DNA of 64,000 nucleotides from Elusimicrobiota bacterium (GTDB lineage: Bacteria; Elusimicrobiota; Elusimicrobia; UBA1565), in NCBI GenBank assembly GCA_041660925.1, contig JBAZVI010000005.1, forward strand, positions 1-64,000, in the 5' to 3' direction. The translations under genes were made by a program, and so were the position numbers. Position 1 is the stretch's first letter, and each line of letters opens with the position of its first letter. The notes beneath the pieces are model-generated. The model did not search any database. It was given only the letters and a program-made list of their open reading frames with translations, and was not told the DNA's origin. Positions 26,231 through 34,922 of this stretch are shown in pieces.

Positions 26231-26406
26231 TCCGGCCGTCCTCCCGACCCCACCCGGCTTACGTTCGACCCCTCCGAAAAGTTCCCTCCCCACAAGGTCC
26301 GTGGACCCGCCTGCCGGCTGGGTCCGTTGAGTCGGCCCCGCGGCCCCGATAGCCCCACCTCACCCGGGCACGTTCCAAGCTGTAATGGAGAGAGCAAGGA
26401 GGTCTC

Positions 26407-27180
26407 ATGCGCGCCCTCATCGCTTTGCTCGTCGCCGCCCAGCTCTCCGTGAGCGCCGCCGCCCAGGAAAGCGGCGCGTTCCCGCCGCTCCCCTCCGTCC
26501 AGGACGTCCTCGGCGCCGCCGAGCGGCCCGTCGTCGAAGTCCCCGCCGTCGCCGCGGTCGAGGGAAAACCCCTGCCGCAGACGGCGTCCTTCCCGCGCAG
26601 CTTCCGCATCGACCAGAAGAGCTGCGCGATGCCCTGCTTCGCGCTCTCGGTGGAGGATGGGAAGGGCGGGAGCGTCGAGCTCGGGGCCTTCGAGCATCGC
26701 AGGGACTTCATCTACAGCACCGGCGGGACCGAGCTCCTGCACGCGCGACCGTTGCCGATCCTGGGAACGACCCAGGTCTTCGAGGTCCGCGGTCCCGAGG
26801 ACCGGCTCCTCGGCCGCTTCCAGATCGAGCAGATCGTCACGAAGCTCGGCTTCCCCCTGGCCTCCCGGGGCGTGATCTACCGCGTCCTCGACGAGCGGGG
26901 CATCACGGTCGCCGTCTCGGAGGAGACCCCCCGCGACGCCGAGCGCATCGTCCTGAAGACGGTCCTCGGCGCCGAGGCCGCGAGCATCACGCGCGACTTC
27001 GACCACCGGAAGTATTACGGCCCCGGTTCCGACTTCGAGTACTTCCTCGCCCGCCAGCTCCTCCCCTGGCCCATCCTGGTGGACCGCTGGCAGGTGGAGG
27101 TCGCAGCCGACGACCTCGACCCGCTCATCGTCGCCGCGCTCGCGGCGTACAAGAGCGACGCCATGCACGATAAGCGCTGA
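26407..27180 (+). CDS. Exported LURP-one/tubby-like barrel protein
   Basis: A 257-residue protein with a signal peptide (1-20). From about residue 60 to the end it shows alternating strands with FRIDQKS at the start, VFEVRGPEDRLLGRF in the middle, YRVLDERGITVAVSEE and a final hydrophobic helix DDLDPLIVAALAAYKSD, a pattern like LURP-one-related/tubby C-terminal domains. Those domains are usually cytosolic, so export would be unusual. Strong AGGAGG precedes the ATG. Without a profile search this assignment is tentative. Confidence 0.55.
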   Translation: MRALIALLVAAQLSVSAAAQESGAFPPLPSVQDVLGAAERPVVEVPAVAAVEGKPLPQTASFPRSFRIDQKSCAMPCFALSVEDGKGGSVELGAFEHRRDFIYSTGGTELLHARPLPILGTTQVFEVRGPEDRLLGRFQIEQIVTKLGFPLASRGVIYRVLDERGITVAVSEETPRDAERIVLKTVLGAEAASITRDFDHRKYYGPGSDFEYFLARQLLPWPILVDRWQVEVAADDLDPLIVAALAAYKSDAMHDKR

Positions 27181-27209
27181 GCGTTCCTCGCGCTCAGCGG
27201 AGCAGGACG

Positions 27210-27244
27210 CCCCCGCCGGTCCGCACCCCCCCGGCGGGGGTTTT
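27210..27244 (+). terminator. Rho-independent terminator
   Basis: A 10-bp GC stem (CCCCCGCCGG, 27210-27219; CCGGCGGGGG, 27231-27240) followed by TTTT, just after the LURP-one-like gene. Confidence 0.85.
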
Positions 27245-27310
27245 CGTCCCTTCCAAATAGAGCCCGACCTGCTTCCCCGCAAACAGGTTGCCGGGAAACA
27301 GGTTGGCCGG

Positions 27311-27646
27311 CTATCTATTCTGGTATTTCGAAAGGACGGGCGGCTGCTCGAGCAGCCAGGCGGCGACGGCGCTGAAGCCGGCCACGGAGCCGAGGATGAC
27401 CGCCATGCGCATCCAGGGCTCGCCGTGCTGGAGCCGCTCGACCCCGAAGCGCACGCCGGCCTGCATCCAGACGAGGGTCCCCAGGCCGAGCAGGCCCTGC
27501 AGGAGCCGCAGCGACCAGCGTCGGCGCACGACGAGCGCGAAGGACGGGATGAAGAAGCAGACCGCCACCGCGCCGTACTTCCCCCAGCGCAGGAAGTGCG
27601 CCGCGAGGAGCAGGCAGGCGACGAAGGCGGGGCCGAGCCTCCACAT
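27311..27646 (-). CDS. Small four-helix membrane protein
   Basis: A 111-residue protein with four predicted transmembrane helices and Arg/Trp-rich short loops (VRRRWSLR). No family recognised. It ends in QNR against a repeat-rich spacer and is divergent from topA, with 46 bp between starts. Confidence 0.65.
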   Translation of the reverse strand: MWRLGPAFVACLLLAAHFLRWGKYGAVAVCFFIPSFALVVRRRWSLRLLQGLLGLGTLVWMQAGVRFGVERLQHGEPWMRMAVILGSVAGFSAVAAWLLEQPPVLSKYQNR

Positions 27647-27692
27647 GCCCTGATTCTATCACGGGCGGATTTCGTAAACTACCCGTGCCTCC

Positions 27693-29570
27693 ATGAAGCT
27701 CGTCATCGTCGAGTCCCCCAACAAGGTCCGCAAGATCCGCGAGTTCCTCGGCGCGGGCTTCCGCGTCGCGGCCTCCTTCGGCCACGTGCGCGATCTGCCG
27801 GCCAAGGGCGGGCTCGCCGTCGCCTTCGAGAACGGGCGCATCCTCCCCACCTACGAGATGCTCGAGCGCTCCGGCCGCCACATCGCCGAGCTCGCCGAGC
27901 TCGCGAAGGAGGCCGAGGAGGTCCTGCTCGCCACCGACCCCGACCGGGAGGGCGAGGCCATCGCCTGGCACGTGAGCAAGCTGCTCGGCGAGCGCCGCTA
28001 CCGCCGCGTCGTCTTCCACGCCGTCACCAAGGCCGCGGTGCAGAAGGCCATGGAAGCGCCCCGCGAGCTCGACCAGCACCTCATCGACGCCCAGCAGGCG
28101 CGGCGCGTGCTCGACCGCGTCGTCGGCTGGGTCGTCAGCCCGACTTTGCGCCGTGTCGGCAAGGAGGCGCGCAGCGCCGGGCGCGTGCAGTCGGTCGCGC
28201 TGCGCCTCGTCGCCGAGCGCGAGAAGGAGATCAAGAAGCACCGGACCGTCGAGTACCATGTGCTCTCGGCCAAGCTCGAGAAGGCCGGCACCCCCCCGCC
28301 CTTCTCGGCCAAGCTCATCGAGTGGAAGGGCCGGCCGCTGGCCCAGCGCCTGAACGACCCGACCCTCGCCGCCAAGACCGTCGAGTGGTGCAAGAAGCAG
28401 AAGTGGCAGGTCCTCGGCTGCGACCGCCGCGAGAGCGTGCGCAACCCGCCGCCCCCCTTCAGCACCGCCACCGTCCAGCAGGCCGCCTCGGTCCGGCTCG
28501 GCTTCAACCCCGACGTCACGATGAAGGTCCTGCAGTCGCTCTTCGAGGACGGCAAGATCACCTACCACCGCACCGACTCGACCGCGCTCTCGGCCGAGGG
28601 CATCGCCTCCGCGCGCGCGATCGTCGGCAAGCAGTTCGCGCCCGAGTACCTGCCCAAGGACCCCGTCATCCACTCGACGAAGGCCGCCAACGCCCAGGAG
28701 GCGCACGAGGCCATCCGCCCCACCCACCCCGAGTCCGGCCCCGACGCCGAGGGCGCGGGCGACGCGGGCAAGCTCTATCGGCTCATCTGGCAGCGCTTCA
28801 TCGCCTGCCAGATGGCCAGCGGCCGCGACCAGATCACGACCCTCGACGTCGCCTGCGCGCCCGGCGTCTGGAAGACCGACGAGGGGAAGATCGTCCCCAT
28901 GGCGCTCTTCCAGGCCAAGGGAAAGGTCCTCGTCTTCGACGGCTGGCGCAAGCTCACCGGCGAGGACGCCACCGAAGAAGCGAAGAAGAAGGCCCCGAAG
29001 AAGAAGGGCGCCGCGGCCGAGAGCGACGCCGCCGCCGAAGCCGACGACGAGGAGGAGTCCGACGACCTTCTCCCCATGCTCGAGGCCGGCGACCCCCTGA
29101 ACCTGCTCGGCCTCGACGCGCTCAAGCGCTCGACGAAGCCCCCGCCGCGCTACACGCAGGCCTCGCTCATCAAGAAGCTCGAGCACGACGGCATCGGCCG
29201 CCCCTCCACCTACGCCAACATCATGCGCGTCATCCTCGAGCGCGGCTACGTCAAAGAAGAGAAGCGCAAGCTCCAGGCCACCCCGCTCGGCCTCGGCGTC
29301 ACCGACTTCCTCCTGCGCTTCTACAAGGGCAACTTCATCGACCTCGACTACACCGCCCGGCTGGAGGAAGACCTCGACCGCATCGCCCGCGGCGAGGCCG
29401 CCTGGGAGAAGGTCGTCACCGACGCGAGCTTCGCCGTCCTCGAGCTCGCCAAGCGCGCCGGCCTCCGCTACGACCCCCTCGCCCCCCAGCCCCCCACCCC
29501 TCTCCCGCCACACGGGAGAGGGTCAGGGGATGAGGGGGGCCGCACCGCGCCCCCCGCCGCCTCCAAATAG
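27693..29570 (+). CDS. topA: DNA topoisomerase I, zinc-finger-less
   Basis: A 625-residue type IA topoisomerase that relaxes negative supercoils. The Toprim domain starts at residue 1 (IVESPNKVRKI) with ATDPDREGEAIAWH near 86; RSAGRVQSVALRL near 165 and the active-site Tyr in KITYHRTDST near 290 follow. GIGRPSTYANI near 503 is the C-terminal core landmark. After the core there are no C4 zinc fingers or repeat domains; the last 25 residues (PQPPTPLPPHGRGSG...) are the translated CCCTCTCCC palindrome repeat. An acidic and Lys-rich insert of about 45 residues lies near 430-475. Function should be intact, since the core is complete. Confidence 0.93.
   Translation: MKLVIVESPNKVRKIREFLGAGFRVAASFGHVRDLPAKGGLAVAFENGRILPTYEMLERSGRHIAELAELAKEAEEVLLATDPDREGEAIAWHVSKLLGERRYRRVVFHAVTKAAVQKAMEAPRELDQHLIDAQQARRVLDRVVGWVVSPTLRRVGKEARSAGRVQSVALRLVAEREKEIKKHRTVEYHVLSAKLEKAGTPPPFSAKLIEWKGRPLAQRLNDPTLAAKTVEWCKKQKWQVLGCDRRESVRNPPPPFSTATVQQAASVRLGFNPDVTMKVLQSLFEDGKITYHRTDSTALSAEGIASARAIVGKQFAPEYLPKDPVIHSTKAANAQEAHEAIRPTHPESGPDAEGAGDAGKLYRLIWQRFIACQMASGRDQITTLDVACAPGVWKTDEGKIVPMALFQAKGKVLVFDGWRKLTGEDATEEAKKKAPKKKGAAAESDAAAEADDEEESDDLLPMLEAGDPLNLLGLDALKRSTKPPPRYTQASLIKKLEHDGIGRPSTYANIMRVILERGYVKEEKRKLQATPLGLGVTDFLLRFYKGNFIDLDYTARLEEDLDRIARGEAAWEKVVTDASFAVLELAKRAGLRYDPLAPQPPTPLPPHGRGSGDEGGRTAPPAASK
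29498..29522. repeat. CCCTCTCCC/GGGAGAGGG palindrome inside topA, copy 3
   Basis: A 10-bp inverted repeat with a 5-base loop. It lies within the reading frame and encodes part of the C-terminal tail of TopA. Confidence 0.75.
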
Positions 29571-29574
29571 CCTC

Positions 29575-29632
29575 GACACCTGGTGTCGCCACACCAGGTG
29601 TCACGACACCGGGTGTGGCGACACCAGGTGTC
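29575..29632. repeat. 58-bp hairpin of GACACCTGGTGTC units
   Basis: Two 28-nt arms (29575-29602 and 29605-29632) are complementary at 27 of 28 positions with a 2-nt centre. Each arm contains the self-palindromic 13-mer GACACCTGGTGTC or its variant. It starts 4 bp after the topA stop and may act as a terminator or protein-binding cruciform. Confidence 0.85.
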
Positions 29633-29649
29633 CTAGGCCCTATTAGGTC

Positions 29650-29677
29650 TTGATAATGTAAATCGTACGGTTATCCT
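29650..29677 (+). promoter_or_regulatory. TTGATA-N16-TATCCT promoter
   Basis: -35 TTGATA (29650-29655) and -10 TATCCT (29672-29677). The predicted start is next to the ATG at 29685, again implying a leaderless mRNA. Confidence 0.5.
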
Positions 29678-29684
29678 AATAGCG

Positions 29685-31589
29685 ATGGCCCCCTCCATCC
29701 CTTCGGCGCTCCTTGCGCTTCTTCTCTGCGCGCCGCTCCACGCGCAGCCGCGCACGGGTCAGGTCACCGAGATCCCCTCGGGGACCAGCGTCAACGGCGT
29801 CGGCGCCGCCCCCTCCGCCTCGCTCGCGCCCTCGGCCTCGCTCTCCGGCGGCTCGCTCAAGCTCGGCCCCGCGCTTACCGCCCCCGCCCCGAACCCGGTC
29901 GTCCAGCTCCGCATCGCTTCCATCGAGCGCTTCCGCGCGCTGACCGGCGAAGCCGCCCTGCTCCCCGCCCAGCGCGCAGCGCTGGAACAGGCCGCTCCCG
30001 CCGTCCTCCTCAAGGCGCAGGCCGAGGCCGCCGCGGCGCTCATCGCGCACTCGAACCCGGCTTACGACTCCCGCATCACGCCCGAGAGCCGCTTCACCGA
30101 TTCCCCCGCGGAGCTCGAGTACAAGAAGACCCTCGCCGAGGCCCGCGTCGTCCTCGAGAACGCCCGCCAGGCCGGCCTCCAGGTCGGGGCCCTGCGCGCG
30201 GGCCTCTCCGTCGACGGCAAGATCGACGCCGGCAAGCTCGAGCGCGCCTACGACGGCAGCGCGCTCCTCAAGGGCCTGCCCAAGGCCCTCTCCGAGGACC
30301 CGACGCTCGCCGAGCACGTGAAGGACGGCGCCCCCGTCCACGCGCTCGCGCGCCTGGCCTACCTCCAGCAGAACCACCCCGAGCTGCGCGAGCGAACCGG
30401 CAAGGCCGCCGTCGAACTCCTGCGCACCCGCATCACGCGCGCCGGGACATCCCCCGCCGTCCTCGACCTCGGCAACACTCTCAAGACCGCGGAGAGCTTC
30501 CTCGCCCGCCGCCAGTACGGCCTCGCCCTCGAGGCCGGCCGACGCCTGCTCGCCGCGGCGAAGATGGCCCCCATCGGCGACATGACCCGCCGGGCGCTCG
30601 CGATGCAGGCGTACGCGCTGATGGACTCGGCCAAGGACCGCGGCGGCCCCGCGCTCTACGGCCGCATGGGCGAGTTCAAGGCCTCCGAGCTCCTCGCGCG
30701 CGTGCGCGAGCTCCAGCGCCGCGACCCCGGCGCCTACGTCGGCGACCCGCTCACGGGCGAGCCCATCCGCGTCCAGTGCTACGGCGACTGCGCCGTCCAG
30801 CAGGCCTACAACCATCCCCGCCTCGCCGCGCTCGCGAGCCAGCTCCCCTACCTCAGCTTCCTCGCCGCCGTCGAGGCCTCCAACGGCACGAAGGTGCGCA
30901 AGGAGGGCCTCGCCCAGCACGAGAGCCGCTTCCTCCTCCACCGCCTCGGCCTCGAAGCCGTACGCCACACGCCGCCCGACGGCCCCGAGGCCCTCGCCGC
31001 GCTCCTGCGCGCGCACGGCGCGCTCCTGGTGACGGTGAGCTGGCACGCCCCCAAGGCCCTGCGCGGCGGCGATCACGCCGTCCTCCTCCAGGGCGCCTTC
31101 CGCGAAAACGGCCAGTGGCGCTTCGTCGTCGTCGACTCCAACCACTCGCGGCCCCAGCTCTTCTCGTACCTCGACCTTCAAGTGCTCAGCCCCAGCGAGT
31201 ACTCCTCCGTCGAGCCTCTCGCCGTGAACTCGCCCTACATCTCGAAGGAGATGCGCGCCGTCGAGGACCCCGGGCTCCGCCTGCGCGCGAGCGCCCACGA
31301 CTTCATCCAGCGCTTCGCCGTGCTCCGGCCGCACGTCCCGTGGTGGAAGCGCGCGCTCTTCGCCGCGCTCAACGCCGTGCGCACGCGCGTCGGGCTCGAC
31401 GAAGCCGAGCCCGAGCCCGATTATCAGCTCGACCCCAACGCCATCCCCATGGGCAAGGTCCCGCAGGTCGTCAAGGACGCCGTGAAGGCCGGCATGAAGC
31501 TCCCCCCCGAAGCCCTGCTCAAGGGCCCCGACGGCAAGACCTACCTCAACCGCACCCTGCTCGAGCGCCTCCTCCAGTCCCGCAAATAG
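29685..31589 (+). CDS. Exported papain/C39-like cysteine peptidase-like protein
   Basis: A 634-residue exported protein. Residues 1-20 are the signal peptide, about 21-75 a Ser/Ala/Pro linker, about 75-360 helical. The C-terminal part contains CYGDCAVQQAYNHP near 367, GGDHAVLLQGAF near 462 and FVVVDSNHSRPQ near 483, in the order Cys-His-Asp/Asn expected for C39/papain-like peptidases. Catalysis is inferred from that order. The protein ends with a short helical segment (PQVVKDAVKAGMKLPPEALLKG). It is monocistronic and preceded by its own promoter. Confidence 0.7.
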   Translation: MAPSIPSALLALLLCAPLHAQPRTGQVTEIPSGTSVNGVGAAPSASLAPSASLSGGSLKLGPALTAPAPNPVVQLRIASIERFRALTGEAALLPAQRAALEQAAPAVLLKAQAEAAAALIAHSNPAYDSRITPESRFTDSPAELEYKKTLAEARVVLENARQAGLQVGALRAGLSVDGKIDAGKLERAYDGSALLKGLPKALSEDPTLAEHVKDGAPVHALARLAYLQQNHPELRERTGKAAVELLRTRITRAGTSPAVLDLGNTLKTAESFLARRQYGLALEAGRRLLAAAKMAPIGDMTRRALAMQAYALMDSAKDRGGPALYGRMGEFKASELLARVRELQRRDPGAYVGDPLTGEPIRVQCYGDCAVQQAYNHPRLAALASQLPYLSFLAAVEASNGTKVRKEGLAQHESRFLLHRLGLEAVRHTPPDGPEALAALLRAHGALLVTVSWHAPKALRGGDHAVLLQGAFRENGQWRFVVVDSNHSRPQLFSYLDLQVLSPSEYSSVEPLAVNSPYISKEMRAVEDPGLRLRASAHDFIQRFAVLRPHVPWWKRALFAALNAVRTRVGLDEAEPEPDYQLDPNAIPMGKVPQVVKDAVKAGMKLPPEALLKGPDGKTYLNRTLLERLLQSRK

Positions 31590-31592
31590 CCC

Positions 31593-31669
31593 CTCATACC
31601 TGTTGTCCCGGAACCTGTTTTGCGGATAACAGGTATCCGCATACCTGGTTTAAAAAATGGAGGTATGAG
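31593..31669. repeat. ACCTGTT/AACAGGT hairpin repeat
   Basis: Outer arms CTCATACCT (31593-31601) and AGGTATGAG (31661-31669) enclose nested ACCTGTT/AACAGGT and GCGGAT/ATCCGC pairs. The AACAGGTT core also occurs twice at about 27280-27306. It lies between convergent genes. Confidence 0.6.
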
Positions 31670-31705
31670 TCTATTTGGAAGGAGAAGGAGAAACGGCGAT
31701 AAACG

Positions 31706-32500
31706 CTACTTTCTGGGGAGGTCGCGGACGGGGCGGAAGCCGATGGAGGCGACGCGCAGCTCGGGGATCTCGTCGCTGCGGTGCGTGGTCATCATGCGGC
31801 GCTGGCGCCGGTCCCAGGAGCCGCCGCGGATGACGCGATGGTTGCCCATCGGCTTCTCCCAGGCCGCGCCGTCGGCCGGGGCGCCGACGTAGTTCTCGTG
31901 GTGCCAGTCCTGGCACCACTGCCAGACGTTGCCCGCCATGTCGCAGAGGCCCTGCTCCGTGTTCCCTTCCGGCTTCGAGCAGACCGGCCAGGTCCGCTCC
32001 ATGCCGCAGCCGTCGAAGCCCCCCTCCGAGAAGACCGCGCGCCGGCAGGTCGCCTCGGCGTCGCCCCAGGGGAACTTGACCTGCTTGCCGCCCGAGCGGG
32101 CGGCGTACTCCCACTCGGCCTCGCTCGGCAGGCGCCCGCCCGCCCACTCGGCGAAGGCCTTCGCCTGCTTCCAGCTCACGCAGACCGCCGGGTAGTGTTC
32201 GCCGAGGAAGTTCGAAGGCACGCACTCGAGGGGAGGGCTGCAGGCCCCCGCCGCGACGCAGGCGCGGTACTGCTTATTGGTCACCACCGACTTCGCCATC
32301 TCGAAGCCGCGCACCATGACCGGATGCGCCGGCTTCTCGTCGGGATAATGGTCGGCGCCCATCATGAACGAGCCGCCCGGGATGCTCACCCAGACGATGC
32401 CCGCCGCCTCGGCCCCGGGCGCCTGGCCCTGCGCCCGCGGACCGATGAGGAGCCCGCAGAGCAGGATGGCCAGCCCGGCCGCGAGGCCGAAGGTCCTCAC
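31706..32500 (-). CDS. Formylglycine-generating-enzyme-like (SUMF1) exported protein
   Basis: A 264-residue protein with a signal peptide and an FGE-sulfatase domain: MVRGFEMAKSVVTNKQYRACV near 62, LPSEAEWEYAAR near 123, AGNVWQWCQDW near 185 and IRGGSWDRR near 220, ending GFRPVRD. These are domain landmarks; the paired catalytic cysteines of true formylglycine enzymes are not clearly in place, and most bacterial members of this fold have other or no known activity. It starts with GTG (32500), one base from the transporter stop, so it is the second gene of a two-gene unit. Confidence 0.85.
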   Translation of the reverse strand: MRTFGLAAGLAILLCGLLIGPRAQGQAPGAEAAGIVWVSIPGGSFMMGADHYPDEKPAHPVMVRGFEMAKSVVTNKQYRACVAAGACSPPLECVPSNFLGEHYPAVCVSWKQAKAFAEWAGGRLPSEAEWEYAARSGGKQVKFPWGDAEATCRRAVFSEGGFDGCGMERTWPVCSKPEGNTEQGLCDMAGNVWQWCQDWHHENYVGAPADGAAWEKPMGNHRVIRGGSWDRRQRRMMTTHRSDEIPELRVASIGFRPVRDLPRK

Positions 32501-32501
32501 C

Positions 32502-33998
32502 TCAGTCTGCCCGCTCCACTTCCAGCTCGGCCGGCATCGGCTTCGGCTTCGCCATGCGCTGGTGGTTGTAGTAGTAGACCATCATGCCCAGCGTCGAGGC
32601 GACGCCGACCATGCCCAGCACCACCCAGACCTTCCAGGGATGGTGGAGGTCCCAGAGGAGCTTGTTGGCTTCCTGCATCGTCGCGCCCTTGCCGCCGTTC
32701 ATGAGCGCCAGCATCGCGTCCATGACCTTCTCGTTGGGCAGGGCCTTCACCGCCTCCGCGCTCTGGCCCAGCACGTCGGTCAGGTAGAGCCGCGCGAAGC
32801 GGATCTTGCTGCCCATGCTCTCGTAGAGGAAGCCCGAGGCGAAGTTCCCGACGCCCCAGCCGATGGCGAAGGGGATGTTCGAGTAGCCCATGTAGAGCGC
32901 CTTCTTGTCCGGCGGGGCGGTGAGCCCGATGTACTCCGAGAACTTCGGGCTGCAGACCATCTCGCCGATGGCGAAGACGAAGATCGCCAGCGCCACCATC
33001 GAGCCCAGCGGCGTCGCGCCCGCCCAGATGAAGGCCGCCACCGAGATGACCATGCCGCCGATGAGCGCGACCATCGGATGGAACTTGCCCGTCAGCCACG
33101 AGATGGGCAGCATGAGCGCGATGATGGCGAAGGAGTCGATGTTGATGAGCATCTCCGGCTTCACGTTCCCGCTCGCCAGCACCGTGTCCTTGCTGATCCA
33201 CGCGAAGAGCGGGGCGATGTCGGTCGAGGTCACCCACTCGTCGATGAAGTTCGGCAGCAGGTCCCAGAGCTGCATGAACATGAGCCAGAAGCCGCTGAAG
33301 ATGCCCAGGAAGATGAGGAAGTTCTTGTCCTTGAGCGTGGTGATGGTCGTGATGAAGGTCTCCGCGACCGTCTTCTTCTTCGCGTCCGGCGCCTTCTCCG
33401 GCTCCTGATAGAAGAAGTAGGTCGGGATGAAGTTGAACGCCGTCACCCCCGCCGCGCAGAGGAAGACGAGCTTGAAGTTCGTCTCGCCGCGCAGGATGGC
33501 CGCCAGGATCGGCGCCAGGAAGCCGCCCACGTTGACCATCCAGTAGAAGATGCCCCAGGCGATCGAGCTGTTGTCCTCGGTCGACGCCTTCGCGATGGTG
33601 CCCTGCACCGGCGGCTTGAAGATGGCCGTGCCCAGACCGATGAGGCACGAGGAAGCCAGCGCGCTCCAGAACCCGCCCGCCACCGAATAGCACAGGTAGC
33701 CGATGATGTTGATGGTGTAGGCCACATAGAGGGACTTCTTGTAGCCGTACTGGTCGGTGAAGCCGCCCGAGACCATCGGGACGAGGCACTGGATGATGGC
33801 CCAGATGGAGAATATGGTGCCCTTCTCGGCGTAGGTCAGGCCCAGGCCGCCCTGCGCCACCGAGTAGATCATGTAGAGCGGGAGGATGGCCCGCGCCCCG
33901 AAGTAGGCCAGCCGCTCGTTGGCCTCCATCCAGTTCGCGCACCAGAAATTGGACTGGAGCCCGCGCATCTGCTGCCACACCGACAGTTTGCTCGCCAT
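32502..33998 (-). CDS. POT-family-like MFS transporter
   Basis: A 498-residue major-facilitator protein with about 12 helices, of the proton-coupled oligopeptide (POT/PTR) type. The POT signature ExxERxxYxG is seen as EANERLAYFG near residue 25, and the MFS loop motif as SGGFTDQYGYKKS near 77. The long loop after the sixth helix (EPEKAPDAKKK) is the central cytoplasmic segment. GGAGG lies 8 bp before the ATG at 33998. Substrate (di/tripeptide or other) is not resolvable. Forms a unit with the downstream FGE-like gene. Confidence 0.82.
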   Translation of the reverse strand: MASKLSVWQQMRGLQSNFWCANWMEANERLAYFGARAILPLYMIYSVAQGGLGLTYAEKGTIFSIWAIIQCLVPMVSGGFTDQYGYKKSLYVAYTINIIGYLCYSVAGGFWSALASSCLIGLGTAIFKPPVQGTIAKASTEDNSSIAWGIFYWMVNVGGFLAPILAAILRGETNFKLVFLCAAGVTAFNFIPTYFFYQEPEKAPDAKKKTVAETFITTITTLKDKNFLIFLGIFSGFWLMFMQLWDLLPNFIDEWVTSTDIAPLFAWISKDTVLASGNVKPEMLINIDSFAIIALMLPISWLTGKFHPMVALIGGMVISVAAFIWAGATPLGSMVALAIFVFAIGEMVCSPKFSEYIGLTAPPDKKALYMGYSNIPFAIGWGVGNFASGFLYESMGSKIRFARLYLTDVLGQSAEAVKALPNEKVMDAMLALMNGGKGATMQEANKLLWDLHHPWKVWVVLGMVGVASTLGMMVYYYNHQRMAKPKPMPAELEVERAD

Positions 33999-34105
33999 CT
34001 CGTGCCTCCGGGTCCTTCGCGCGTATATTAGTAATTCCACCGGGGGGGTGGGCGGGCCCGGGCATCCCGGCGGAACTTCCCGCACCCCTCGCTCGTAACC
34101 CAGGC

Positions 34106-34540
34106 ATGACGCAGGCACGCGGATGGCCCTGGCGGATATCACATATTTGTGATATACTTCGGGGGTCGGGAGATTTTGGCTCCGGCGGCGGAGATGGAAG
34201 CGGCCCGCGCAGGTACGAGGTCGTGCTGGCCCGGGACGCACGGGAATTCCTCGCCGACATGCCGGAGAAGCACCGGAGGAAGGCGATGGCCCTTCTCCAG
34301 CGCCTCTCGGAGCTCGGTCCGGACCTGCTCCGGCCGCACGCCGATGCGCTCAGAGGGAAAATCCGGGAGCTGCGCTGCGGCTTCGCGCGCCTCGAATACC
34401 GTTTTCTTTACTTCTTCGACGGCGACCGCGCGATTCCGACGCACGGCTTCCTCAAGAAGAGCGCCGCCGTCCCGGAGCGGGAACTGCGGAGAGCTGAACG
34501 CTTCTATGACGACTTCTCCCGCGAAGAGCGGAGACACTGA
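34106..34540 (+). CDS. higB: HigB/Gp49-like (RelE superfamily) toxin
   Basis: A ribosome-dependent mRNA-interferase type toxin. The conserved domain covers RYEVVLARDAREFLADMP (about residue 36 of the longest frame) through GKIRELRCGFARLEYRFLYFF and HGFLKKSAAVPERELRRAERFY, matching Gp49/HigB proteins. The start is uncertain: ATG 34106 lies upstream of the apparent promoter, whereas the first in-frame start after it is GTG 34223, which cuts into strand 1. The gene may have lost its original ATG. The order toxin then antitoxin is that of HigBA. Confidence 0.75.
   Translation: MTQARGWPWRISHICDILRGSGDFGSGGGDGSGPRRYEVVLARDAREFLADMPEKHRRKAMALLQRLSELGPDLLRPHADALRGKIRELRCGFARLEYRFLYFFDGDRAIPTHGFLKKSAAVPERELRRAERFYDDFSREERRH
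34136..34158 (+). promoter_or_regulatory. Operator palindrome and -10 of the toxin-antitoxin operon
   Basis: ATATCAC (34136-34142) and GTGATAT (34149-34155) form a 7-bp palindrome overlapping TATACT (34153-34158), a good -10. A palindrome over the promoter is typical of autoregulation by the antitoxin encoded downstream. Confidence 0.6.
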
Positions 34541-34561
34541 TTTAGGACGAGAGAACGAACA

Positions 34562-34897
34562 ATGAGACCGACCCGTCGACCGCAGCCGCGCCGCTTGGAC
34601 GGCGCCGTCGAGTTCCGCGACCTCCTGCGCGAAGACCTCAAGAAGCCGGGCTTCCGCAAGGATTTCGAGGCCTATTACCTCGAGCTCCGCGTCGCGGAGA
34701 AGCTCCACGCCCTGCGCGAGGAGCGCCGCATGACCCAGAAGGAGCTCGCCGCCCGCCTGAAGATGAACCAGAACGCGGTCTCCCGCCTGGAGGCCTGCGA
34801 GCACAGCATGACCCTGCGCACCCTCCAGCGCGTCGCCGCCGCCCTCGGCTATGAGATCGACATCCGCTTCAAGCCGGCCTCCCTCCGGCGGCTCTAA
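34562..34897 (+). CDS. higA: HigA-like antitoxin, XRE family
   Basis: A 111-residue DNA-binding antitoxin. A helix-turn-helix spans about residues 47-100 (LREERRMTQKELAARLKMNQNAVSRLE), followed by GYEIDIRFKP. The first 40 residues are basic and probably contact the toxin. It sits 21 bp after the toxin and presumably represses the palindrome at 34136. Confidence 0.85.
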   Translation: MRPTRRPQPRRLDGAVEFRDLLREDLKKPGFRKDFEAYYLELRVAEKLHALREERRMTQKELAARLKMNQNAVSRLEACEHSMTLRTLQRVAAALGYEIDIRFKPASLRRL

Positions 34898-34922
34898 ATT
34901 TGTTTAGTAGACGCGGCCATCC

